Positions 1-10,000 of a DNA stretch of 60,000 bases are shown here, piece after piece. The stretch spans positions 583,501-643,500 of the forward strand of contig CAJNDS010000236.1 in NCBI GenBank assembly GCA_905221605.1, read 5' to 3'. This DNA is from Symbiodinium natans (lineage: Eukaryota > Sar > Dinophyceae > Suessiales > Symbiodiniaceae). A program made the translations under genes and the position numbers. Under the pieces are notes generated by a model. It saw only the letters and a program-made list of their open reading frames with translations. It made no database searches and was not told the DNA's origin. How positions within the stretch are numbered: the first letter of the stretch is position 1; each line of letters starts with the position of its first letter.

Positions 1-410
1 TTTTGGGGTTTGGGGTTTATGGCTGTTTCTGATGTCTGGGTCGACAGATAAGTTCAAGAGAGGCAATCAGAAGCCAATCCTGACTTCGGAGTTGAAGGGT
101 CAAGGGAATCAAATGGGGTTTGCGAGTTTGAGTTATGGGCCTGTACGAAAGTCAGAGGCCCTTAATATAGACCCCCCCAAATAGTAGGATTCTCTTATGA
201 TAAATAAGGACCCCACTAAGGTACCCCTGATTTCAGAAACTACCCATATCGTCCCGCGCACAGGGCATGCATAGTCATGGATGGAAGGTTTCAATTGCAA
301 TCTAACCTGCCACCCCCAGGTTCGCCCCTTAATAGGCTTAACTATCCCTGAATAGCCTCAATTCTGGGGGAACCTAGGGGGGGTAATTATTTTTGAGGGG
401 GTAGTTGGGA
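1..410. other. Left edge, repeat-rich, no gene seen
   Basis: The first 20 bases are a TTTGGGG variant of the telomere-like repeat. The stretch contains a family A inverted-repeat element at about 134-248 and otherwise no coding signal that I can support. Minus-strand frames between 387 and 804 look weakly coding-like, but no splice frame could be fixed. Confidence 0.5.
134..248 (+). repeat. Family A inverted-repeat element, copy 1
   Basis: The left end reads ATGGGCCTGTACGAAAGTCA and the right end is its imperfect reverse complement (TTTCAGAAACTACCCATA). The interior carries the family motif of spaced GGACCCC, GTAGGATT and GGTACCCCT. The flanks are not clearly coding, so intron status is undecided for this copy. 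Confidence 0.7.
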
Positions 411-968
411 TGCTTTCGTCTTTGCGTAAACTCTGCTTGAACTACCGGCAGCCCCAACCTGAAGCGAAGTTTCTGCTGCCACGCGTAGCCCCAGGTTCAA
501 AGTCCGAAGTTGAAGTTTTGGATGAGCCAGCTGGAGTTGCTCGGCCATGTTCGGCTGTCTGCCTAGTTGCTGCTCAAGTGAAAGTACCGTACAGATGCCC
601 ACGTCATCAATTCCCAACCACAGCTGGGCCATCTGCGAATATACGAGGGCACCGGGACGCTACGATATGTCTGCCAACTTCACTGGTGAGTGAAGGCGTG
701 CTATGTGCTCGCTCTACTTGGACAGTCAGAAACATGCCAGGATCGGTTTCATAGGCCATGTGCAGAGTGGTGGCAATGTCAAGACTGTTCACATCCTGTA
801 ACACTTGCTATCAGAGTTTGGAGAAGCACCAAACAGCGTGCCAAAAAGGTTGGCGAAGTGGAATTCTTCTGGAAACAGGTGGTAGAAGGTGTTGACGGGA
901 ATCCCCAAAGTACGCCTCATAAGCATCTAGGAAGCCTGTGGCGCCATCATCGCAACCATCATGCCTGC

Positions 969-1062
969 ATGGGGGTTTACGAAAACAAGGGACCCCTAAT
1001 ATAAACCCCCCAAACAGTAGGATTCCCTCATAAGGTACCCGAATTTCGGAAACCCCTATTGT
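969..1062 (+). repeat. Family A inverted-repeat element, copy 2
   Basis: Ends are ATGGGGGTTTACGAAAACAA and, on the right, TTTCGGAAACCCCTAT. The interior has GGGACCCCTAATATA, CAGTAGGATTCCCTC and GGTACCC as in the other copies. On the minus strand the element is followed by CAG and a short open segment ending at a stop, compatible with an intron end but too short to prove. Confidence 0.75.
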
Positions 1063-1363
1063 TGCTGTGTTGAGGGGAATTGTGTCGATATGGAAACTCT
1101 GCGTCACAGAGTGTACAGCAACGAAGGCAGCAGGTGTTCCTTTCTGGCTAGTCTTGGAGTTCTGCCCGAAAAGCCTTAAACCCTAAGCCCTAAAACCTAA
1201 ACCCGAAAGGCCTGTAAGCGTCCAGTCGTGGGCACAGGCAAGCGCGCTTCGACTTTTCAACGTCCAGCCAGATTTTCCCAAACAGCGAACTTAAGTCGCT
1301 GGAAACAACAAGAACCCTACAACCTCCTTGAACTAAGGGAAGAGTAACCCTGAACCCTCCTTG

Positions 1364-1396
1364 AAACCCTAAACCCTAAACCCTAAACCCTCCTTG
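1364..1396 (-). repeat. Telomere-like repeat (CCCTAAA)n, short
   Basis: About three CCCTAAA units, with further single units near 1180-1205. The stretch 1100-2240 holds no gene that I can support. Confidence 0.85.
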
Positions 1397-2243
1397 AACG
1401 AAGGTTAGAGTACCATGATCTTTTGGGTCTCTTTGAGATGCTCGACGATGGCGATGGTGAGATATCAATTGACGAGCGACTTGGCATGCAAGAAACTCTG
1501 GTGGACCGTTACGCTTCATTCAGGGCTTAGGGGTTAGGGTGACATTGAAGACGATTTTGCCCCGGATGCGTTTTAAAAGGCCGGGGGGGAGGGCTACTTA
1601 TATGATCCCCCTGATCCCCAGCATTGGCATGTGGTGATGTTCCCAGATGTGTGCTACGTGACAGGTGGGCTCGCTTCTTTGGGCTTGCTTCTTTGACCCC
1701 AGCAAGCCACCCATGTTCACGAGGTTCAATTTAACGCCCAAACAGCGTACAGTCGCCAAGCCCTAGAGCTCAACCACTCGCTGGGGCGCCAGGTTCCTCG
1801 AGAGTGCACGAAGATTGAAAGGGCCCGCCAAGGCCTTCGTGTTGAGAATCATGCTCTTCTTGTTTTGGCTTAGTGTTTTGAGGGTTGAGGGTTTGCGGCC
1901 CTCTGCCTTTTGAATCCCTGAAGAGATGCTGCACCTGCAGTCTACAGTGCCAGCTCCCACACTACAGATCAGAGGAGTCATACCTGGATCCCTGAGAATG
2001 TACCCCTGAGAGGTTCCCTGAATACACTCCTAGTCTGGCCCTTTTCTTCCCTCAGAGGATGTTTCAAAAGGGTCCCCAAGCCCAAGGGGATATGTACCTT
2101 ATAAGGGTTCCAAGGTAGAACCACATGAAGAAAAAAAACATGCCCCCGCGGTTCTTGGAGCTTTTGTTCGGCTGCTGGTCACCTGCTTTTGTTCTCTGGC
2201 CTTTCGCACTTAATCCTCTAGTGCCTTGAAGATCATTCCACCA

Positions 2244-2282
2244 GGGTTTAGGGTTTAGGGTTTAGGGTTTAAGGTTTAGGGG
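2244..2282 (+). repeat. Telomere-like repeat (TTTAGGG)n
   Basis: About five TTTAGGG units, one degenerate. Confidence 0.9.
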
Positions 2283-3112
2283 CTCCGAGTTCAGCAGGGC
2301 ATCGTTCTAGCGCTCGAGAGGTATTGAACTTTGGTTGCGCGACTTTGCTTGAAAGTGCTGTCGCTCTGGTTTGCTCGTCTTACCCGGCTAAGGGTTTGCT
2401 GTCCCGAGATTGACAGGCCATCGACATGTTCAGAATGGAGACCAAAGTTGAGCTGCTGTTGGCGCAGGCACGTGCCACGACTTCTGCCAGGGCAATTTTT
2501 TTTCGGGGACCCGAGAAATTGAGGGCATTTTTTCTGAATTTTGCTTCCCAGGATGTCATGTTGCTGCAAGCTGGATGGGTGTGTGATGGTGTGTGGGATT
2601 TAGCCAGAAGAGGCTTGAAACCCCCTTCCGATTAATAACTTTAAGGCCCTCTAGAAGATGCGCAGGAGGTTTGTGCCAGGTGGCGGGAGATCTCGGAAGC
2701 ATCTTTGTGGTAGATCACATTGGGCAGCGAGCAAAGGATGCAGACCTTCAGCTGGGCTACAGGGGCTGCCAGGGAGACTGCTTAGGTCTTGCTGCCAAAT
2801 GCCACCGCGCCAGGTCCTGGCAAACACCTCGCCCAAAACGGCTCGCTCCAACAGCAAGCCCCTGGGCCTTTCCGCTGGTTTGAACTCGAGATTGGACAGT
2901 TGGCAAAGTTGCGTGAATGCGAACCTCCGCGAGCCAGGTCAGATGTTGTGAGACATTTCTGAGGTGTCAGCTGAGAAGCGCTCTCTTCCGCGGCAGCCAA
3001 GGACTTTTGAGTCTCTGTTCAAGGCCGCTGGCATCTCGAGGGAGAGCCATGGCTTCGGGAAGGCCTCAGACCGACTCCTTGGGTTTAGGAGGTCAGTTAG
3101 GGCCACAGTCAA

Positions 3113-3195
3113 GAAGCGGGGGTGTCCGAAATTGGGGGCACCTTATGGCGGTCCTTACTAGAAGGGGATCCTACTGTTTGGGGGTCAATCTATGC
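3113..3195 (-). repeat. Family A element, partial copy 3
   Basis: Read on the minus strand, the interior motifs (CAGTAGGATCC, GGACCGCCATAAGGTGCCCC) and one end (TTTCGGACACCCCCGC) match family A. The other end is degraded. Confidence 0.5.
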
Positions 3196-3378
3196 AGGAG
3201 CAGTCAGAAACATGACAATGGGCCCAAGGGTAAGGGTGCTAAGCTAAGCTCCCCTACTTCTGCAGCAGGTGATGGCTGTGGCTGAGGCTACAGCATCAGA
3301 GCACGATCCTGAGTCCAAGCACTAGGCCTTTGTGCTTGAACGGAGCTCTCAGAGAGGATATTGGGCGTCTGGACTCGG

Positions 3379-3448
3379 TTTAGGGTTTAGGGTTTAGGGT
3401 TTAGGGTTTAGGGTTTAGGGTTTAGGGTTTAGGGTTTAGGGTTTAGGG
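3379..3448 (+). repeat. Telomere-like repeat (TTTAGGG)10
   Basis: Ten essentially perfect TTTAGGG units, one of the longest uninterrupted blocks in the window. Confidence 0.95.
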
Positions 3449-3626
3449 AGTCTGGACCCTGGTGGGTGCAAGGCGCCCGTCAGGCATCAACATTGGTTTT
3501 CTCTGTCCCACCAGCCAAAGTTCCACCGGCAGCCCGACATTGCCTTCGGTTGAAGCGGGACTAGTCGTAGTCTCCAGTTCTCCCACTGCGAACCAAGCCA
3601 GGAACCCAAGGCACGCTCATGAAGTA

Positions 3627-3722
3627 ACCAGGATGAGCTATGATAAAGACCTTAAAAGTCCCCATAAGGAACCCTGTAAAGGGCCTTCTGAGGGATCATA
3701 GGTTATAATAGCCCATCCTGGT
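3627..3722 (+). repeat. Family B inverted-repeat element, copy 1
   Basis: Starts ACCAGGATGAGCTATGATAA and ends with the near-perfect inverted copy (TTATAATAGCCCATCCTGGT). The interior has CCCCATAAGGAACCCT and GTAAAGGGCCTT, shared by all six copies. Both flanks carry coding-like frames, but their joining phase is not resolved. Confidence 0.85.
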
Positions 3723-3784
3723 ACAGCAAACGGAAATCATGTGCTTCGGAATGTGCCACATGCTGCTCTTGCACTAGGAGCGGC

Positions 3785-4141
3785 ATGTTTTCAGGCTTGT
3801 TTTTGCTGAATCTCGTGAACCTCCTGGGTGGCCAAAGGCCCAGGGAGGCTTTCGAGCTAGCGTGGGCATGTCCCAAACCTCTGGTTGAGAGACTCTGCGT
3901 TCTTGCTGGGAGGCTTGATGAAGGGGTTAGAAGTGTTTTTGAGCTTCAAGAAAGCAGCGAGGGGTTTGAGTTCCCCCCCGTTTCCTCGCCCTTTGGTGAA
4001 AGGGCTCTCTTGCGTAGTCTCACCTTTTCAAGAGGCACAGCCCAGATTCCCAATCGCCGAATCTCCAGGTGCTTTGCTCTTTGCTGTGTCTTTCTGTGTA
4101 GGACATTCCCTAAACCTTCAACCCTAAACCCTAAACCCTAA
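3785..4141 (+). CDS. Candidate exon, unknown protein
   Basis: An ATG-started frame of 118 codons. Its middle has protein-like composition with regular charged and hydrophobic spacing (for example REAFELAWACPKPLVERL followed by an E-rich segment), while the last 15 codons run into CCCTAAA repeat and cannot be genuine coding. It probably represents one exon with a donor before about 4090. It lies just downstream of a family B element, as several better resolved exons do. No family recognised. Confidence 0.3.
   Translation: MFSGLFLLNLVNLLGGQRPREAFELAWACPKPLVERLCVLAGRLDEGVRSVFELQESSEGFEFPPVSSPFGERALLRSLTFSRGTAQIPNRRISRCFALCCVFLCRTFPKPSTLNPKP
4105..4141 (-). repeat. Telomere-like repeat (CCCTAAA)n
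   Basis: Two to three perfect units plus degenerate ones. Confidence 0.85.
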
Positions 4142-4730
4142 TCTTGGGGAGGCAAAGAAAAAGGGCACCTTTGGCACTTGAACCTTGACCTCATAGGTAT
4201 TTGTATGAACACTTAATACCAGGACCTCCTGGCTCTCAGTCTGAAAACTGAGGCCATAACCCGTGACAGCACGGAGCTTGCGGAAAAGGGCGCCCACCTT
4301 AGGGGTTTAGGGTTAAGGGTTTGGGGTTTTCAGCTTTCCTGAGCTCCATGAGCGCACAAGTGTCTGCATATCCTGGGCAGTCAAACTCGCATACCTCGCA
4401 TCCCCGAAGACCCCAAGCCCCAGAAATCCAAGAACTTGTCGTGGAATGGTTTTAGGGTTTAGCGTTTAGGGTTACTGCAGACCCCGCGCCATCCCACGCC
4501 CTAATCCCTGGCACCCCCAACCCTCGAACCTCGTCCCAGATCTTTCTAACTCTGCAGAGACGCTGAGGGGATGTAAGGTAGCCCAACTCCCCAAAGAATT
4601 TCCCGAGGAACAAGTCTAGGAATCTCCATCCAAGGTCGATGTTCCAAGAGGCCCCTAGCCATGCCTTCACTGTCAAGATTGGTCCTGGTGAGACCGCGGC
4701 AAGGCTGGGGATTGTCCAGGACAGGTTTCG

Positions 4731-4755
4731 GGTTTAGGGTTTAGGGTTTAGGGTA
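4731..4755 (+). repeat. Telomere-like repeat (TTTAGGG)n
   Basis: Three units followed by degenerate GGGTACAGGG variants. Confidence 0.85.
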
Positions 4756-5100
4756 CAGGGTACAGGGGTTTAGGGCTTAGGGGATGTCGTGGGGGCTCGA
4801 AGATGATGGCAGCTCGCGATTTTTGATGTGCAACAGCAACCATATGAAAGACAAGAACAGCTCAGTAATTAACAAACAAAAGTGGTATCACTTGCTGAAG
4901 AACACTCAACGAAGCGGAAGATCAGAAGATGGAAGCAGCAGTACTAATGACAACAAGGCGTCTTCGACAAGATACTCAGTACAGAATAACAAGCACATGT
5001 CATCGTCATACTCATCTTGAATAATTGTGCTTGGGGGGGGTCTTCAAAACCCAGAACCCGAAACCCTAAGCCCAATACTTGGCCCTAAACCCTTTGCCTT

Positions 5101-5301
5101 ATGCTCAATGATGCCATGGAGCCATGTCCCTCCAGGTATCGCTTGCCGGCTCCCGCAGATGTTCGGCGTTTTCTCTCCCTCATTGCGGCCCCTGGTCTCA
5201 AGGAGCTTGCTAGAAAGGCCCGCTCAAAGCGTTGCGCCACATGCGGACCGCGCATGAAGGATTCCAGGATTTCCCCCCTCCATGACCTGATCCGAACTTA
5301 A
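5101..5301 (+). CDS. Candidate small CDS or exon, unknown
   Basis: An ATG-started frame of 66 codons with an amphipathic, basic composition: the segment ADVRRFLSLIAAPGLKEL is followed by a Lys/Arg-rich stretch with a C-x2-C pair (RCATCG). It ends at a stop before a poly-C tract and telomere-like repeats. It could be an exon whose splice sites I could not place. No family recognised. Confidence 0.3.
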   Translation: MLNDAMEPCPSRYRLPAPADVRRFLSLIAAPGLKELARKARSKRCATCGPRMKDSRISPLHDLIRT

Positions 5302-5478
5302 AAGAAGGAGCCGAGCCACGCCTAAGAACCCTAAACCCCAAACCCCCCCCCCCCCCCCATTTCCCAGGACCAGGCCTCAACAGCGGCGGCAGAGGAGGGT
5401 GGAGAGGACGTGGAGTCGCACAGCCGAGGCGAGAGCGAAAAGCATCGCGTCCGTCTCCGCGTGTGTCAAAAGCGAACT

Positions 5479-5531
5479 TAGGGTTTAGGGTTTAGGGTTT
5501 AGGGTTTAGGGTTTAGGGTTAGGGTTTAGGG
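5479..5531 (+). repeat. Telomere-like repeat (TTTAGGG)n
   Basis: About seven units; one unit has lost a T. Confidence 0.95.
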
Positions 5532-5537
5532 GGATAA

Positions 5538-5628
5538 GGTTGGGATGTTCCCTCGTATACTGACAGTCCTTAATCGGGACATATAGAGATTCTACTAGGG
5601 GTACGAGAACCCCCATTATGGACTAAGG
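5538..5628 (+). repeat. Family C element (GGTTGGGATGTTCC end)
   Basis: Begins GGTTGGGATGTTCCCTCGTA, followed by the family words ACTGACAGTCCTTAAT and GAGATTCTACTAGGGGTAC. The same start recurs at 44301 and 47948, and a diverged copy at about 16360. In this copy the right end is not clearly inverted. Confidence 0.6.
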
Positions 5629-6439
5629 CTCAAGGTTTCTAAGCTCCAGAAAGCCCCGTGGATGTCAGGCGATCAGCACCGCGACTCCGAGAAAATCTGT
5701 CGCTTCCATTCCTTTAAAGACGAGGCTGGGGAGAGCGAGACTTTTTCCGAAGAAGCTGATTACTTTGGGAGACTACATGCTAGGTGACTTTGGGGGTGTG
5801 GGAAACGCGCCGTTATCTGCACCAGAGCCCAAGACGCACCACTTCTACAAGCCCCAAACCCCGCGTAGCTGGAGTGCTTGAGAGAAAGGGCCTAGGAGGT
5901 TGCCGTAGAACTCCTGCTGCGTGGCTGCTTATGGTGCCGTGTGGGATGACAGCGGGGGTTGATGGCTACTCCGTCGGCGATTTCTGGCTCTTGTGAGCGT
6001 GAATGGGGGCCCTTCCGTTTTTCTCAGGATCTGCTCAGCAGGTACCTCGAACCTTAGAAACCTCAAAGCCCGACCCTAAAGCACGAAGCAGCCTTAACCG
6101 GGGTAGGTTTGAACATAACTTTTATTTCCTACTACCCCTCATCCCCTATATAACCCTCACAAAGTCATAAATGCTTTAACTTTTGAGCCCCCAAAACCCC
6201 AGCCACGCCGACTCCAGGAGAAGCACCGGCGTCTTTCGGCCTGGCACAGTGTCGCCACTTGGTCGGTAATACGGGGGTCCGAAGGGTGGCTAAGAGTATT
6301 CCCTGTATCTGGTCCCTATATCAACATTCTACAGGAACCCCCCCCCCCCCCCAAGGCGTTGATCGTTTAGGCCCCCATATTACAAGGCCGCACGGCCATT
6401 TGACGGGTTGAAGGGCGTTTTGGGGGTTTAGTCCCGTTT

Positions 6440-6578
6440 GAGGGCAGTCTGTGTTAACAAGGTCGATTGCGAGCTCGAAGAACTGGTTCAGGCGTTTCGC
6501 AGACAACGTTTGAAGCACCTCGTGCATCCGAAAAAACCCTGGACGTTCGAAAAGATCAGTCATGGTCAGAGCTTCCAT
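6440..6578 (-). CDS. Candidate exon, unknown protein
   Basis: The minus strand has an ATG (at 6578) leading a helical, protein-like frame: MEALTMTDLFERPGFFRM is followed by a segment ending in NQFFELAIDLVN. The plus-strand frame is also open, but lacks an ATG and is Lys-rich at one end. The coding-like part stops near 6440 before telomere-derived sequence. No family recognised and no neighbouring exon found. Confidence 0.3.
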
Positions 6579-6668
6579 AAGCCCGCAACGACCTCGCAAA
6601 AAAAGAAGAAGTACAGATCAGAGCGCACTCCTTCCAAAGTGAAGATGAAGGCTGTTGTCCTTAAGCAA

Positions 6669-6703
6669 CCCTAAACCCTAAACCCTAAACCCTAAACCCT
6701 AAA
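6669..6703 (-). repeat. Telomere-like repeat (CCCTAAA)5
   Basis: Five perfect units. Confidence 0.95.
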
Positions 6704-7090
6704 AATCCTTTCCAACGTCGTCAGGACATCAGGGATCCTGATGAGGCCACGCAGCCATTCTTAGCCTGACACGGTCATGTAGGGCCTTATGGGGGGCGAA
6801 TTGTTGAGGGAGTTTAGGGTTTAAGGTGGTAGGGGAATTGTTGAGGGAGGAGTGTTTGGGGGTAGGGTTTTTGCTCCAGGTATATGGGTAGATTTGGGAA
6901 AGTTTGGGGAGAGGATGTAGTTGAGGACCCAGGCTTCTGCATTGAGACCCCTCATTGGAGGTGGATCTTCCCTAAACCCTAAACCCAACTGTCGAGATTC
7001 AAAGCCTCATTTTCCGAGGTACTTCAGAGAGAGAGAGAGAGAGAGGGCTCTGCACCTACGCCTAAACCCCATCCCCGTCAACCCCACAAG

Positions 7091-7227
7091 CCCTAAGAAC
7101 TCGATAAAGCCTATAAAATCCCATAAACCCTAAGAACTCGATAAAGCCTATATAATCCCATAAACACTAAGAACTCTATAAAGCCTATATAATCCCAGAC
7201 ACCCTAAGAACTCTATAAAGCCTGTAG
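7091..7227 (+). repeat. 37 bp tandem repeat, about 3.7 copies
   Basis: The unit begins CCCTAAGAACTCGATAAAGC and recurs at 7091, 7128, 7165 and 7202, a constant 37 bp spacing. It appears derived from telomere-like sequence. Confidence 0.85.
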
Positions 7228-7262
7228 GCCCTACAGATCCTCTAAGCCCCTATGACATCAAG

Positions 7263-7289
7263 CCCCTAAACCCTAAACCCTAAACCCTA
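7263..7289 (-). repeat. Telomere-like repeat (CCCTAAA)n
   Basis: Three to four units. Confidence 0.9.
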
Positions 7290-7794
7290 TGACACCCCAA
7301 ACACCCTGCTCTTGCGGAGAGGCTTGATCCTGGGGCGAACCTTGAGCCTCACCGGGTTTACTACTATGTGCCTAAGAACCCCAAAGAAAGATAAACAAAC
7401 ACACATAGAAAATAAATACATACAACAAAAAATAAGTAATCCCTATATTACCCTTATGAGGAAGAAAGTTGTTTTTTTTTTGGGGGGGGAGGGGGTTCTC
7501 AAGCAATTAGTAGTTTATTGTCAGATGGGATGTGCCAAGATGTGAGGGTCCATCTCAAGGGGCCCGACTATCAAGAAAGCACGCACGCAAGATTTTGACG
7601 AGCCAGCTAGATCTTCTCCGCTGACTAAGCGTTCATGTCTCTGTTTGGACGTTTGCCTCTACACTGCTTCGATGAGTTGTGAGGACAACGACCCCGAAGC
7701 CGACGACCCGCTCGCTGCCCTTGGAGAGACCGAGGAGGCATAAAATTCCGAGAATCACGAGGCGGCGTTGGGGCTGAAGGGTAGTCATTCAGGG

Positions 7795-7849
7795 TTCAGG
7801 GTTCAGGGTTTAGGGTTTAGGGTTTAGGGTTTAGGGTTTAGGGGGTTTA
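7795..7849 (+). repeat. Telomere-like repeat (TTTAGGG)n
   Basis: Six units, preceded by TTCAGGG variants. Confidence 0.9.
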
Positions 7850-7943
7850 GGTCCTGTGTAACTGTGCCATAAAAAGGAAAAGTGCACTAGAGCCGTTTAT
7901 TGCTGTGCATCTCAGTGTGTAGTCCTTTGCCTCTCATGTGGGT

Positions 7944-8294
7944 TTAGGTGCCCTCTGAACTCTTCCTATCGCAAGACTGTTGCATCTTAAATGCCAGCGC
8001 GAGGCCTTCAAACTTGCAGTTCACCTGCACCATTAAACCTCATCATCTACTAGGTGGGCTATTAGGCCTTATAATCCCCATAATGATCCCTACAAAGGGC
8101 CTTTTAAGGGATTATAGGGTATAATAGCCCATCCTGGTAATCAGAATCTGTAACCACAAAGCCACATTTCCGCCATATGCGCTGCTAGCAGGAACGTGCC
8201 TGGGTACCCCGTGCGAACGGGCATAAGACCGAGTTTCACCAAGATGTTTTTGGCCGTGCATGTCAGGGAAGCTGTGTTCTTTAAGGCTTCCACC
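7944..8294 (-). CDS. Small spliced gene, 3' part, unknown protein
   Basis: Two exons on the minus strand flank a family B element. The last exon (8024 down to 7947, stop 7946-7944) follows the acceptor AATGGTGCAG and encodes a 26-residue tail beginning VNCKFEGLALAFKMQQ. The upstream exon starts after GTGCAG near 8294 and reads VEALKNTASLTCTAKN, then ILVKLGLMPVRTGYPG, down to roughly 8180. GC donors in the right phase exist (for example after LLA), but the exact donor is not unique. No family recognised. The 5' exons were not found. Confidence 0.5.
8049..8138 (+). repeat. Family B inverted-repeat element, copy 2
   Basis: Right end TATAATAGCCCATCCTGGT is intact; the left end has decayed to ACTAGGTGGGCTATTAGG. 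The interior ATAATCCCCATAATGATCCC and AAAGGGCCTTTTAAGGG match the other copies. It lies in an intron of the minus-strand gene at 7944-8294. Confidence 0.85.
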
Positions 8295-8865
8295 CTGCAC
8301 CAGAGCACGAGCCACAATAGGCAAAAGCTGAAAGCAGGCTGAATGGCAAGGCATGAAGCTTACAAGGCTTAAGGGGTTTCAGGTCATGGTTCTAGCTTTT
8401 GGATTCTGTGCAAAGCATATGGGGCCTCTTTGGAAACCGTGCCATTTGGGGATCCCCTCCATTGTTTCGAGCTCGCATGCAGCAGAGCAGAAAAGAATGG
8501 AACAGCTCTGGTCGGCCAATCTCTTGACCTAGCCCAAAGAGAGTGCTTGCCAAATCTTCGCAACTGCAGGATCTTGCTTCAAGCACGCAGTGGCTGCGTG
8601 TGGGATATCCTTTAGCTTCAAGTGAGAACTGGATGCGGCTGCGAGGCGATCCTTACAGTGGCTACAGCATACGTTTCAGCTCTACGAGGTAGGAGTCAAA
8701 TTCGCTGTTGTAGTTCTGCGTCGGCGTGCGCTCAGTGAAAGCTTCGAGCCCACAGTGACAGCAGCATGCTTCTTCGAAGTATTGACAGCGCATGAGCTAC
8801 ACTAGCCGAGGCGACACATTGCTGTAGGAACGGGCTGGTATAGAATCGAGACGCATCGTGACGCC

Positions 8866-8970
8866 ATGTCTCCAGCCATGACCATCTTGCTGCCCCTCTC
8901 GGCAGCAGCCTTTGCAGATGTCGCTTGGGCTTGGGATCGAAGCGCGTGTGGAGCCTTCCTACTAAGGTAG
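8866..8970 (+). CDS. Candidate first exon with signal-peptide look
   Basis: A 34-codon ATG frame reads MSPAMTILLPLSAAAFADVA and then a short polar stretch, a hydrophobic core ending in a small-residue AFA site. The sequence CTAAG followed by GTAGGA at its end could be a GT donor, since the frame otherwise closes at once. Downstream exons were not found, and minus-strand frames are also open here. Confidence 0.25.
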   Translation: MSPAMTILLPLSAAAFADVAWAWDRSACGAFLLR

Positions 8971-9551
8971 GAATAGGATGGAAGTCCCCTTCGAATGTCT
9001 GGCTCACGACTTGCGAAAGCTAAAGTGCTGGAGGCGGGTTCCCTGCCGCCTCCTGGGCCGCTGCCCTGCAGTGCCTGTGCCTCCGCCAATGCTATGCCAC
9101 ACGAGAGACAGAGAGACGAACAGACAATGAAAAGAAAACGCGCCTGCAAACAACTTCCTGTCGCTGCAAAATGATGAAGATGGGATAATGATTTCACTGA
9201 CACCTCCCAAAAAAAGCTTTGTCATCTGACCGAAACAGCTGTCCGCTGCCAAGCATGATCTGCCTCCGCGCAAGCTGGGAGGCCTTTGGGCGGCCAAAGC
9301 CTTGCGAGCAGCGCTTTTGGAGAAGATGCCAAAGCGCGGGGTTTCCGGTGCCTTCTTGGGCTTGGGGCTTTGAATGGACTGAAATGATTGGACCAAAGGA
9401 CCCAAAGTGCTTTTTTTGGGAGTTAGGATTAGAGTGGATTAACTAGTGAGGGCAGGGAGAATTCCCTCGAAAGTTGCTCCAGGCGCGTCAAGGCGAAGCA
9501 ACGGAGGAGCTTAGCGGAGGAGGTCGGGCTCGGTACGCTGTTTTGAGGTTG

Positions 9552-9596
9552 TAGGGTTTAGGGTTTAGGGTTTAGTTAGGGTTTAGGGTTTAGGGT
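9552..9596 (+). repeat. Telomere-like repeat (TTTAGGG)n
   Basis: About six units; one is shortened to TTAGGG. Confidence 0.92.
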
Positions 9597-9709
9597 ATTC
9601 CTTCATCCAAACAAGATCAACCGAACTTGGGCTTGCCGTCTTCTCGCGGAAGTCTCTGACGGGCGTGGGCGTTTGACTGGGCTTAGGATCTTTAAGATCA
9701 GCTGATTGT

Positions 9710-9934
9710 TTATACAGGCTCAGGCTTCCGAGTTGGCCCTGAACGCGTAGTATTGCAGCGCTCCGCTTGTTGTGCAGATGCGGGGTATGTTGCCTCTCGG
9801 CAGACTTGACCGTCCCTCTCGGCGCAGAGGCGCTTGCGGGCGCGGCGGACGCTTGCGCTGCCAGGCGGTTCCCGAAGCAGGCGCCCCATCGGATCAGCTT
9901 GTTGGATTGTTGCCTGGAAGATTTTTCCCCGCAT
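9710..9934 (-). CDS. Candidate small CDS, unknown, Arg-rich
   Basis: An ATG-started minus-strand frame of 74 codons, Arg/Ala/Glu-rich and predicted helical (PMGRLLREPPGSASVRRARK, then a Q/A/E-rich end). Plus-strand frames overlap but have a less even composition. It may be a single exon. No family recognised. Confidence 0.3.
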   Translation of the reverse strand: MRGKIFQATIQQADPMGRLLREPPGSASVRRARKRLCAERDGQVCREATYPASAQQAERCNTTRSGPTRKPEPV

Positions 9935-9962
9935 CCCGCATCCCTTTAGGCCTTAACTTTCA

Positions 9963-10000
9963 GGGTTTAGGGTTTAGGGTTTAGGGTTTAGGGTTTAGGG
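9963..10000 (+). repeat. Telomere-like repeat (TTTAGGG)n
   Basis: Five to six perfect units. Confidence 0.95.
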
